Assembly: GCA_964563165.1 (NCBI GenBank)
Contig: CAZLWA010000056.1
Span: forward strand, 62,001 to 126,000
DNA from: CAZLWA01 sp964563165
GTDB lineage: Bacteria > CLD3 > SB21
Direction: 5' to 3'
Length of the DNA stretch: 64,000 nt
Within the stretch, counting starts at the first letter, position 1, and the number at the start of each line of letters is the position of its first letter. The notes below the pieces were generated by a model, which saw nothing but the letters and a program-made list of their open reading frames with translations, ran no database searches and was not told where the DNA came from. Below, in pieces: positions 8,378 to 15,749 of this stretch. The position numbers and the translations under genes are program-made.

Positions 8378-8444
8378 GGCTGAGCGGTCAATCGCAATCC
8401 CGGCTTGTCGGGAGAGGTTCTGCGCCAGAGGCGCACACTGCCTA
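8378..8444 (+). repeat. tRNA-Tyr remnant 3 with two hairpin insertions
   Basis: GGCTGAGCGGTCAATCGCAA resembles the tRNA-Tyr 5' half. Then come the hairpin TCCCGGC-TT-GTCGGGA (8398-8413, one G-T pair), GAGGTTC, the hairpin TGCGCC-AGA-GGCGCA (8421-8435, identical to that of remnant 2) and CACTGCCTA. The layout is the same as remnant 2, so remnants 2 and 3 arose by duplication after the insertions. Confidence 0.8.
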
Positions 8445-8454
8445 CACGTAAATT

Positions 8455-8498
8455 AAGCCTTATTAAACTTGCTATCAAGAGTTTATGAGGCTTTTTTT
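8455..8498 (+). terminator. Terminator-like hairpin after tRNA-Tyr remnant 3
   Basis: AAGCCT pairs with the AGGCTT that ends the stem, with an inner AAACTT/AAGAGTTT pairing, followed by seven T. Third copy of the tRNA-Tyr plus terminator unit. From here to 8646 no gene is seen. Confidence 0.7.
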
Positions 8499-8646
8499 AT
8501 GCCGGCCTTGCTCACTTCCTTGCCTACTGAAACGGTAGAAAACAGGGGGCCGAACGTGTTCAAATTGGCGCTCGTCACTAACCCTAATTAAAGAAATCGG
8601 TTTTGCAAAATGAATTTCACAGGCGGCAAGTAAATCAAAACATTTC

Positions 8647-8675
8647 TTGACTTTTTTAACCTCAAAAACTATATT
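8647..8675 (+). promoter_or_regulatory. Sigma70-type promoter for secD
   Basis: TTGACT (8647-8652), 17-base spacer, TATATT (8670-8675). The start is expected near 8682, leaving a leader of about 90 bases before secD. A GGAGGAA ribosome-binding site lies just before ATG8773. Confidence 0.75.
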
Positions 8676-8772
8676 GGCACTCTTTTTTAGAGCAACTGCG
8701 GTTTTGAAAGCTGCATTTATTCTACTCTCAACTTCAACAATTTTATTTAAATAGTTCGGAGGAATTTTAAGA

Positions 8773-10773
8773 ATGATTAAAAGTAAAAATGTCCGTGTGG
8801 GCATTATTGCAGTCTGTGTTCTGTTGTCGGCGTGGGCGCTTTGGCCGACGTTCAAGTTTTACGGAATTTCCGAAGCGGACAAGGCCGTGCTGCGTCAGAC
8901 GGCAGAAGGCACCAAACAGCTCAATGATCTACAAGGCCGGTCCATCAATTTGGGGCTCGATCTGAAAGGCGGAATACATCTGGTGCTCGAAGCGGATGTA
9001 GTGACCTTGTTTGAGAATTTTGTCAAGAATAAAGACGCGGAATTTACGAAGATTTTCGAAAAAGCCGCGGAAGGGTACCGCAAAAACCCGGAAACCAATT
9101 TCAGTGCAGTTTTGAATAAAGAATTTTCTGATGCGAAAGTGCCTATGGTGAATTACTGGGGCGAAAAATATAAGGACAACGACGGCGTTGTGGAGTATCT
9201 CAACGATGAGGCGAAAGACGCCGTGGATCGCGCTCAGCAGATCATCCGTAACCGTGTGGATCAGTTCGGCGTGAGCGAACCCTCGATTCAGAAGCAGGGC
9301 GATCACCGCATTGTGGTGGAATTGCCGGGACTCGAGGATCCCGCGCAGGCAAAGGCCTTAATTCAACAAACAGCTCTGCTGGAATTTAAGCTGCTCCGCG
9401 AACCGCAGGATGCAAGCAGTGCGTTCGAAAAATTGGATCGCCTGTTCGCGCAGCAGTCCGACACGACACTAGTGCAAAAGGACTCGGCGGCGGCGGCCAA
9501 AAAAAGTACCAAAGCCGTTAAAGAAAAAGCTGCGGCTTTAAAAGATACGACCAAGAAAGATACCTCGGCTGATTTGGGTTCGATGTTCAATGAAGAAGGG
9601 GGCGATGTATCGAAAACGGATACGACCGCCTTCAGCGGCGGCGATAAGCCGTTCACGCGCTATTTGCTCGGCCAGCAGCTGGGGCAAACGGGCTATGATT
9701 TTTATGTGGCTGATCAAAACCTGGAATACATGCGCTCCCTCTTATATACAAAAATAGGCGATCGGACCAAAATCAAACCTTCGGTACAGGCTGCGATCGG
9801 CGAATCCAATGAAATCCTCTTCAGTTCAAAGCCCGTACATGAAGGCTTTCACGCGATTTATTTGGCGAAAAAGGCGTCGGAACTTTCCGGCGCGGTGATT
9901 ATCGAAGCGAAGCAGGATATTTATCAGGGAATGGATCCCGGGATGGCAGGCCGCGCGATCGTGACTTTGAAGATGACCGCGGAAGGCTCGAGAAAATGGG
10001 CGATCATCACCGGCGCCAATGTGAACAAACGCATTGCAGTCGTACTCGATGAAAAAGTGCAGTCCGCTCCGAATATTGTCGAAAAAATTTCCGGCGGCAA
10101 CACGCAAATTACCGGCATGGAAAATCTGAATGAAGCTAAGAGCCTGGCCATCGCCTTGCGCGCAGGCTCTTTGCCTGCACCGGTTCATGTGATCGAAGAG
10201 CGAACCATCGGGCCTTCACTCGGCGCCGATTCCATCCAGAGCGGAAGAATGGCATTCTGGGTCGGCTGGTTGGTCGTCGGACTCGTAATGATTTTCTATT
10301 ACCGCGGCGCGGGCGGTTTGGCCGATGCGGCGTTGGCATTTAATGTTTTATTTCTTTTGGGAATTCTGGTTGGATTCGGATTTACACTGACGCTGCCCGG
10401 TATCGCAGGCGTTATCCTTACGATGGGTATGGCAGTCGATGCTAACGTGCTCATATACGAACGGATTCGCGAGGAAATTCGTTTGGGTAAAACCGTGCGC
10501 GCGGCCATTGAGAACGGATTTTCAAAAGCGTTCGTCACAATTCTCGACGCCAACTTAACCACCTTCGGAAGCGGATTGGTGCTGTTTCAATTCGGAACCG
10601 GCCCGATCAAAGGATTTGCTTTGACCCTGATGATTGGTATTATCACGACGATCTTTACCGGCGTATTTGTTTCTCGTGTGTTGATGGATTTAGTATACGA
10701 CCGGGGAACGCTGGAGCGAGAGATGAGCATCGGAATGACGCATGCGCAATTGCCATCTGCAGACAAAATTTAG
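8773..10773 (+). CDS. secD: Protein translocase subunit SecD
   Basis: Inner-membrane component of the Sec holotranslocon that uses proton motive force to help pull secreted proteins across the membrane. ATG8773 follows GGAGG at a good distance. The N-terminal membrane helix (10-28) is followed by the P1 region (LNLGLDLKGGIHLVLE-like, here INLGLDLKGGIHLVLE) and a second conserved block (IIRNRVDQFGVSEPSIQKQG), then five C-terminal membrane helices with GMAVDANVLIYERIREE. The length of 666 aa exceeds that of short SecDs. The excess includes a Lys/Ala/Thr/Asp-rich low-complexity insertion at about 230-295, probably a flexible periplasmic loop. secF follows after 37 bases. Confidence 0.97.
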   Translation: MIKSKNVRVGIIAVCVLLSAWALWPTFKFYGISEADKAVLRQTAEGTKQLNDLQGRSINLGLDLKGGIHLVLEADVVTLFENFVKNKDAEFTKIFEKAAEGYRKNPETNFSAVLNKEFSDAKVPMVNYWGEKYKDNDGVVEYLNDEAKDAVDRAQQIIRNRVDQFGVSEPSIQKQGDHRIVVELPGLEDPAQAKALIQQTALLEFKLLREPQDASSAFEKLDRLFAQQSDTTLVQKDSAAAAKKSTKAVKEKAAALKDTTKKDTSADLGSMFNEEGGDVSKTDTTAFSGGDKPFTRYLLGQQLGQTGYDFYVADQNLEYMRSLLYTKIGDRTKIKPSVQAAIGESNEILFSSKPVHEGFHAIYLAKKASELSGAVIIEAKQDIYQGMDPGMAGRAIVTLKMTAEGSRKWAIITGANVNKRIAVVLDEKVQSAPNIVEKISGGNTQITGMENLNEAKSLAIALRAGSLPAPVHVIEERTIGPSLGADSIQSGRMAFWVGWLVVGLVMIFYYRGAGGLADAALAFNVLFLLGILVGFGFTLTLPGIAGVILTMGMAVDANVLIYERIREEIRLGKTVRAAIENGFSKAFVTILDANLTTFGSGLVLFQFGTGPIKGFALTLMIGIITTIFTGVFVSRVLMDLVYDRGTLEREMSIGMTHAQLPSADKI

Positions 10774-10810
10774 AATATTCAGCTGTTTTGTATTTTAAAG
10801 GAGCTTTTAC

Positions 10811-11707
10811 ATGGAACTTTTGATTAACACAAAATATCCCTTCGTGGCCAGGCGTAAACTGGCGTATATTTTTTCGGGCGGATCGCTTCTGGTGAGCCTG
10901 GTTTTATTCGCCATCATGGGATTGAATTACGGCGTAGATTTTATCGGCGGAACTTCACTGGAGGTCAAATTCAAAGAACCGGTAGAGTTGGAAAAAGTGC
11001 GCTCAATTGTTTCCGGCAGATTTACGGCAGACCGCATTCAGAATTTCGGCTCGCCGAATGACGTATTGATTCACGTCATGGAACAGAACGACAAAGTCGC
11101 CGGCACGCTCCTCGCGCTCCTGAACGATAATTTCGCGGCCAATCCGGCGGAAATGCGGTCGGTCAGCCTGGTCGGCCCGAAAGTCGGCGATGAATTAAAA
11201 AGTTCCGCCGTGTGGGCGACCATTTGGGGGCTTCTATTTATCATTGTGTATCTGGCCATCCGGTTCCATTGGAAGTGGGGACTGGCTGCGGTCATTGCGC
11301 TGATTCACGACGTGCTTTTTACGCTTGGTTTTTTTGCTGTGTTTCGCCTGGAATTTTCGCTCGGCGCGGTCGCAGCTTTCCTGACCATCGTCGGGTATTC
11401 AGTGAACGACACCATCGTCGTATTCGACCGTATTCGCGAGAATGTCCGCTTGATGAAACGGGGCAGCACGTTTGAAGAAATCGTGGACCGCAGCATCAAC
11501 GAAACGTTGAGCCGAACGATTATGACGTCGGTACTGACGTGGTTTTCGGTAGTGGTACTTTTGGTGCTTGGCGGTGAAGTTATCCGGCCGTTCGCATGGG
11601 CTCTTTTTATCGGCATTATCATCGGGACCTACTCATCGATTTTTGTCGCGAGCCCGATTCTGATCGAATGGAAAGCCGGAGAGGATTTGAAAGCGAAAAT
11701 GAAGTGA
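10811..11707 (+). CDS. secF: Protein translocase subunit SecF
   Basis: Partner of SecD in protein export. The 298-residue protein has the N-terminal membrane helix, the short periplasmic P1-like region with LNYGVDFIGGTSLEVKF, and five C-terminal membrane helices with the family motif GYSVNDTIVVFDRIREN. ATG10811 is preceded by AAGGAGC. Separate secD and secF genes in this order are the common arrangement. No terminator is evident before the STAS gene 100 bases downstream. Confidence 0.97.
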   Translation: MELLINTKYPFVARRKLAYIFSGGSLLVSLVLFAIMGLNYGVDFIGGTSLEVKFKEPVELEKVRSIVSGRFTADRIQNFGSPNDVLIHVMEQNDKVAGTLLALLNDNFAANPAEMRSVSLVGPKVGDELKSSAVWATIWGLLFIIVYLAIRFHWKWGLAAVIALIHDVLFTLGFFAVFRLEFSLGAVAAFLTIVGYSVNDTIVVFDRIRENVRLMKRGSTFEEIVDRSINETLSRTIMTSVLTWFSVVVLLVLGGEVIRPFAWALFIGIIIGTYSSIFVASPILIEWKAGEDLKAKMK

Positions 11708-11808
11708 TCCAGTCCTCATCGGGGAATGATTGAATATGCGCCGGCATCGCGGGTGACAAATAAAATTTATAGCTTGATTGGTGTTGAAAAAAAAATTACC
11801 TTTCAAAT

Positions 11809-12147
11809 ATGGAATTTAAGTTCAGCGAGATAACCGGCGTCGTCGTTTTGGAAATGCGCGGCAATATTGTCGGCGGGCCGGCCGCCACGCAGCTCAACGA
11901 CGAAGTACATAAATTCATCCTGCAGGGTAAGAGGAATTTTGTCGTCGATATGCAAGGCGTGGACCTGATCAATAGTTCCGGCCTCGGCATTCTGATCAGC
12001 AATCTCACGAATGTGAAGAACAACGGCGGCGACTTACGATTGTCTCATCTATCTCCGAAGATCAAGCAGATCTTTCAAATTACAAAATTGTCCACCGTGT
12101 TTAAGCGATATGAAACGGTAGATGAAGCGGTGAAAAGTTTTTCATAA
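11809..12147 (+). CDS. STAS-domain anti-sigma factor antagonist
   Basis: A 112-residue single STAS domain of the SpoIIAA/RsbV type. The region carrying the regulatory phospho-Ser reads DLINSSGLGILIS, so the serine phosphorylated by partner-switching kinases is present. Such proteins bind anti-sigma kinases when unphosphorylated. A paralogue of the same length at 35308 has Thr at this place. No anti-sigma kinase or phosphatase gene is adjacent, so the partner is unknown. A Rho-independent terminator ends the transcript 28 bases after the stop. Confidence 0.88.
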   Translation: MEFKFSEITGVVVLEMRGNIVGGPAATQLNDEVHKFILQGKRNFVVDMQGVDLINSSGLGILISNLTNVKNNGGDLRLSHLSPKIKQIFQITKLSTVFKRYETVDEAVKSFS

Positions 12148-12174
12148 CGATTGAACTACGGTTAAGTTTTTTCT

Positions 12175-12212
12175 ACCCAAAATCTGCCGAACAGGTTTTG
12201 GGTTATTTTTTG
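12175..12212 (+). terminator. Rho-independent terminator after the STAS gene
   Basis: ACCCAAAA (12175-12182) pairs with TTTTGGGT (12196-12203), followed by TATTTTTT. It separates the STAS gene from purA. Confidence 0.8.
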
Positions 12213-12230
12213 TAAACATGGAAAACCAAA

Positions 12231-13505
12231 ATGCCGGTACGAGTGATCATTGGCGCACAGTGGGGCGATGAAGGTAAAGGGAAGATCGTGGATCTGTTGG
12301 CGAGCCGGGCGGATGCGGTAGCACGTTATCAGGGCGGCGCCAATGCCGGCCATACGATCTGTCTCGGCGATAAAAAATATATTTTGAGGCTAATTCCGTC
12401 GGGCATGCTGCACGAGGGCGTGATGTGCATTCTGGGAAACGGCGTCGTGATCGATCCCATTGCATTATTTGATGAATGGGATGGTGCTGCTAGCATGGGC
12501 ATTGATTTGACGGGCAGGTTGATGATCAGCCCGCACGCCCATATTATTTTTCCGTATCATAAACTGATCGATCAGGCGAAAGAAAAATATTTGGGCGGCA
12601 ATCAAGTGGGCACAACCCAGCGGGGCATTGGCCCGGCCTATCTCGATAAAGTCGATCGCTGCGGGATTCGCGTCGTCGATATCATGAATGCCGAAACGTT
12701 GAAAGAGAAGTTGACGAGAAATATTACAGAGAAGAATAAAATACTAAAGGCCTTCGGATCCGATGAACTGCCCGCGGAGCCGATGATCCGGCAATTTACC
12801 GAATTGGGCCATCGGATGAAAAATTTGGTAGGCGATACGTCGACCTACCTCTATCAGGCGATTAGAAACCATAAAGAAATACTTCTGGAAGGCGCTCAAG
12901 GTACGTTACTGGATATAGACCACGGTACTTATCCATTCGTCACGTCTTCCAATGCCAGCAGCGGCGGCGCGTGCACCGGATTAGGCATCGGTCCGACTAA
13001 AATCGATCACGTGATGGGCGTGGTCAAAGCTTACACGACGCGCGTAGGCAATGGACCGTTTCCGACGGAATTCGATGAGAAGTTCGGAACTAAAATTCGC
13101 GAGCTGGGCGGTGAATTCGGATCCGTGACCGGGCGCCCGCGGCGATGCGGATGGCTGGATCTGGTTCAGCTGAAGTATGCGATGATGGTTAACGGAATCG
13201 ATGAGTTAGCTGTTACGAAACTGGATGTGCTCGATACGATCGGGGAATTAAAAATGTGTACGGAATACCGTATCGGCGGCCGGCGCGTGGATACGAGCAT
13301 TACGGATGCGCGCGAATTGGAAAATGTCGAACCCGTGTATGAATCCGTGCAGGGCTGGAATGCGGATACCACCAAGGCGAAAAACTTTGCGCAGTTGCCG
13401 CAAAAAGCTCAGGCGTATTTGAAATATATTGAAGATTATTTACAGGATGTGAAAATCAAGATCGTTTCCGTCGGCCAGCAGCGCGACGAAACGATCATGA
13501 TGTAA
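12231..13505 (+). CDS. purA: Adenylosuccinate synthetase
   Basis: Catalyses the GTP-dependent condensation of IMP with aspartate, the first committed step to AMP. The 424-residue length is typical. The N-terminal P-loop-like motif GAQWGDEGKGK (8-18) holds the catalytic Asp; also visible are GGANAGHT (IMP site), GTTQRGIGPAYLDK, VTGRPRRCGWLDLV and the C-terminal GQQRDET. ATG12231 is only 18 bases past the upstream terminator and has no strong Shine-Dalgarno sequence. gatB starts 28 bases after the stop. Confidence 0.97.
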   Translation: MPVRVIIGAQWGDEGKGKIVDLLASRADAVARYQGGANAGHTICLGDKKYILRLIPSGMLHEGVMCILGNGVVIDPIALFDEWDGAASMGIDLTGRLMISPHAHIIFPYHKLIDQAKEKYLGGNQVGTTQRGIGPAYLDKVDRCGIRVVDIMNAETLKEKLTRNITEKNKILKAFGSDELPAEPMIRQFTELGHRMKNLVGDTSTYLYQAIRNHKEILLEGAQGTLLDIDHGTYPFVTSSNASSGGACTGLGIGPTKIDHVMGVVKAYTTRVGNGPFPTEFDEKFGTKIRELGGEFGSVTGRPRRCGWLDLVQLKYAMMVNGIDELAVTKLDVLDTIGELKMCTEYRIGGRRVDTSITDARELENVEPVYESVQGWNADTTKAKNFAQLPQKAQAYLKYIEDYLQDVKIKIVSVGQQRDETIMM

Positions 13506-13533
13506 CGCACGTTTCTAGAATTGAGATTACACA

Positions 13534-15027
13534 ATGCAACCGCAGCCAGGGACCGCGCAAGTTAAGACGGAATACGAACCGGTAATGGGGCTCGAAGTTC
13601 ATTGCCAATTGCTGACCAGGTCAAAAGCCTTTTGCTCATGCGGTACGAAATTCGGCGGAACACCGAATTCCCAGACGTGTCCGGTTTGTTTGGGCCTTCC
13701 CGGAGCGCTGCCGGTCTTGAACAAGCAGGCGGTGGAATTTGCCATCCGCATGGGCTTGGCAACGCATTGCATCATTGCGTCAGAGTCTGTTTTTGCAAGA
13801 AAGAACTATTTCTACCCTGATTTGCCGAAAGGCTATCAGATTTCGCAGTATGACAAGCCGCTGTGCGAACACGGCTGGATTGAAATTGAAGCGGCGGAAA
13901 AGACGAAACGCATCGGCATCACGCGGATTCATCTTGAAGAAGATGCGGGTAAGTCCATCCATGACGATGCGCTGACCGGGGGAAAAGCGACGTTCATTGA
14001 TTTGAACCGCTGCGGAACGCCTTTAATTGAAATTGTCTCCGAGCCCGATTTTCGTTCGTTCGCGGAAGTTACTGCGTATCTCACAAAAATTCGTCAGATC
14101 GTGCAATACCTCGAAATCTGCGACGGGAACATGGAGGAAGGAAGTTTGCGCTGCGACGCAAATATCTCGATCCGCCCCGCAGGCCAGGAAAAATTCGGAA
14201 CAAAAACTGAGCTGAAGAATATGAACTCGTTCAAGGCTGTTGAACGCGCATTGAATTTTGAAACCGCACGCCAGGCGCGCGCGTTGGAGGATGGCGGAGA
14301 AATTGTTCAGCAGACCTTGTTATGGGATGATAACGCGGGGGAATCGCGGCCCATGCGCAGCAAGGAAGATGCTCATGATTATCGTTATTTTCCGGAACCG
14401 GATCTGGTGCCTCTTCACGTTTCGAAAGAATGGATTGATTTGATCGCGGAAAGTCTATCGGAATTACCGCACGTTCGCCGCGACCGGTTTGTGAAGGAGT
14501 ACGGCATCCCGAGATACGATGCGGAAGTGCTCACGCTTACCAAACCCCTGGCGGATTATTTTGAAGCGACTTTGAAACACGTGCAGGACGCCAAGTTGGC
14601 GAGCAATTGGATCATGAGCGAAGTGATGGCTATTCTAAAAGAAAAAAAGCAGGACGCGGATGAGTTTATCGTGAGGCCTGAGCAATTGGGCGCGTTGCTC
14701 ACGTTGGTGGTTAAAGGGACGATCAGCGGTAAGATTGCCAAGGCCGTCTTTATTGAAATGTGTGAGACGGGGGCCGATCCCGAGAAAATTGTCAAGGCCG
14801 GGGGCTTGCTGCAGATTTCCGATCGCGCTGAAATTGAGGAATGGGTCGATAAAATGTTCGAGTCCAATCAGCCGCAATTAATAGAATTCCTGAGCGGCAA
14901 GGAAGCGTTGTTCGGTCATTTCGTCGGGCAGGTGATGAAAATGTCCCAAGGCAAAGTGCATCCGGGCCTGACGAATGAAGTGATTAAGGAGAAACTCACG
15001 AAAATGAAAAATGATTTTCCTGGATGA
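13534..15027 (+). CDS. gatB: Aspartyl/glutamyl-tRNA amidotransferase subunit B
   Basis: Kinase/transamidation subunit of the GatCAB complex that converts Glu-tRNA(Gln) and Asp-tRNA(Asn) to the amidated forms. The 497-residue protein starts with the family pattern VMGLEVHCQLLT, has a zinc-binding-type Cys set (CSCGTKFG..TCPVCLGLPGALPV), PDLPKGYQISQYDKPLC, LEEDAGKS and the helical YqeY-like tail (from about 330) that contacts tRNA. gatA and gatC are not adjacent. tRNA-Ser begins 14 bases after the stop and may be transcribed from the same promoter. Confidence 0.97.
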   Translation: MQPQPGTAQVKTEYEPVMGLEVHCQLLTRSKAFCSCGTKFGGTPNSQTCPVCLGLPGALPVLNKQAVEFAIRMGLATHCIIASESVFARKNYFYPDLPKGYQISQYDKPLCEHGWIEIEAAEKTKRIGITRIHLEEDAGKSIHDDALTGGKATFIDLNRCGTPLIEIVSEPDFRSFAEVTAYLTKIRQIVQYLEICDGNMEEGSLRCDANISIRPAGQEKFGTKTELKNMNSFKAVERALNFETARQARALEDGGEIVQQTLLWDDNAGESRPMRSKEDAHDYRYFPEPDLVPLHVSKEWIDLIAESLSELPHVRRDRFVKEYGIPRYDAEVLTLTKPLADYFEATLKHVQDAKLASNWIMSEVMAILKEKKQDADEFIVRPEQLGALLTLVVKGTISGKIAKAVFIEMCETGADPEKIVKAGGLLQISDRAEIEEWVDKMFESNQPQLIEFLSGKEALFGHFVGQVMKMSQGKVHPGLTNEVIKEKLTKMKNDFPG

Positions 15028-15041
15028 GATATTGAGCTCTT

Positions 15042-15128
15042 GGAGAGGTGTCCGAGTGGTTTAAGGAGCACGCCTGGAACGCGTGTGTGCAGGAAACTGT
15101 ACCGTGAGTTCGAATCTCACCCTCTCCG
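15042..15128 (+). tRNA. tRNA-Ser (anticodon GGA)
   Basis: An 87-base class II tRNA: acceptor GGAGAGG/CCTCTCC with discriminator G, anticodon stem CACGC/GCGTG around CTGGAAC, long variable arm TGTGCAGGAAACTGTACC, T stem GTGAG/CTCAC around TTCGAAT. All arms pair. It is the intact parent of the hairpin-interrupted copies that follow to 15816. CCA is not encoded. Confidence 0.94.
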
Positions 15129-15348
15129 CAAATAAAAACCGTGAGTTCTCCCGAAGGGACTCCTTTGGAGAAGGAGCACGCCTGTCCGAAGGACTCCTGC
15201 GTGTGTGCAGGAAACTGTACCGTGAGTTCTCCCGAAGGGATGCCTTCGGCAGAATCTCACCCTCTCCGCAAATAAAAACCGTGAGTTCTCCCGAAGGGAT
15301 ACTTTTGGCAGAATCTCACACTTTCTTAAAAAAATTAGTCAACGGTCT
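15129..15348 (+). repeat. Array of tRNA-Ser fragments with hairpin insertions (left of the GIY-YIG gene)
   Basis: Three tRNA-Ser pieces follow the intact gene. First, GTGAGTTC (left T arm) joined to the 22-base double hairpin at 15149-15170 (TCCCGAAGGGA plus CTCCTTTGGAG), then the D-loop right half and anticodon stem with a shortened insert at 15185-15199, variable arm, and a T arm split after TTC by a 22-base insert (15230-15251, TCCCGAAGGGA plus TGCCTTCGGCA) before GAATCTCACCCTCTCC. Second, a spacer AAATAAAAACC identical to the one after the intact gene. Third, one more T arm split at the same place by a decayed insert (15289-15310). No ORF is credible here. Confidence 0.85.
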
Positions 15349-15594
15349 ATGTATTATGCGTATTTACTTCAAAGTTTGAAGAATGGAACTTACTATTACG
15401 GTTCGACCGGTAACATAGAAAAACGGTTGAAACAGCACAATAGCGGAAAAGTTCGTTCTACAAAAGGTCATTTACCATATATCATTCATTACTTTGAGAA
15501 TTTTGAAACGCGGCAAGAAGCTGTAAGACGTGAGAAATTTTTTAAATCGATAAATGGGTACCGTTGGTTGCGATCAAGTAGTGTCATCAAATAA
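15349..15594 (+). CDS. GIY-YIG endonuclease domain protein (YhbQ/UvrC-N type)
   Basis: An 81-residue stand-alone GIY-YIG nuclease domain. Motif equivalents are visible: YAYLL (residues 3-7) for GIY, TYYYGST (14-20) for YIG, the Arg of NIEKRLKQHNSG (Arg26) and the catalytic Glu in RREKFFK (Glu62). Known members cut DNA in repair, restriction and homing. The gene is visibly more A+T-rich than gatB and lacks a good ribosome-binding site. It lies between the tRNA-Ser fragment array (ending about 15320) and a second, full-length but hairpin-interrupted tRNA-Ser copy beginning 5 bases after its stop. That placement suggests a link to the rearrangements, but it could also be a passenger. Confidence 0.88.
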   Translation: MYYAYLLQSLKNGTYYYGSTGNIEKRLKQHNSGKVRSTKGHLPYIIHYFENFETRQEAVRREKFFKSINGYRWLRSSSVIK

Positions 15595-15598
15595 TTTC

Positions 15599-15749
15599 GG
15601 AGAGGTGTCCGAGTGGATTTCCCGAAGGGACTCCTTTGGAGAAGGAGCACGCCTGTCCGAAGGACTCCTGCGGAGGAACGCGTGTGTGCAGGAAACTGTA
15701 CCGTGAGTTCTCCCGAAGGGATGCCTTCGGCGGAATCTCACCCTCTCCG
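15599..15749 (+). pseudogene. tRNA-Ser copy interrupted by three hairpin insertions
   Basis: Reads end to end like the intact tRNA-Ser (GGAGAGG at 15599 to CCTCTCC at 15742-15748) but is 151 instead of 87 bases. The difference of 64 equals three insertions: 22 bases in the D loop (15620-15641, TCCCGAAGGGA plus CTCCTTTGGAG), 20 bases in the anticodon between G34 and G35 (15656-15675, TCCGAAGGA plus CTCCTGCGGAG), and 22 bases in the T loop after TTC (15711-15732, TCCCGAAGGGA plus TGCCTTCGGCG). Outside them only a base in the D loop differs. Each insert is a tandem of two 3-base-loop hairpins. Unless the inserts are removed from RNA, it cannot decode. Confidence 0.9.

Noticed and set aside
8475..8855. 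Minus-strand 126-codon frame upstream of secD
   Set aside because: It covers the secD promoter and start on the opposite strand and has no recognisable domain.
15083..15379. Open reading frame of 98 codons through tRNA-Ser and the fragment array
   Set aside because: It translates tRNA and hairpin repeats; the repeated protein segments are just the DNA repeats, there is no ribosome-binding site, and it overlaps an intact tRNA.
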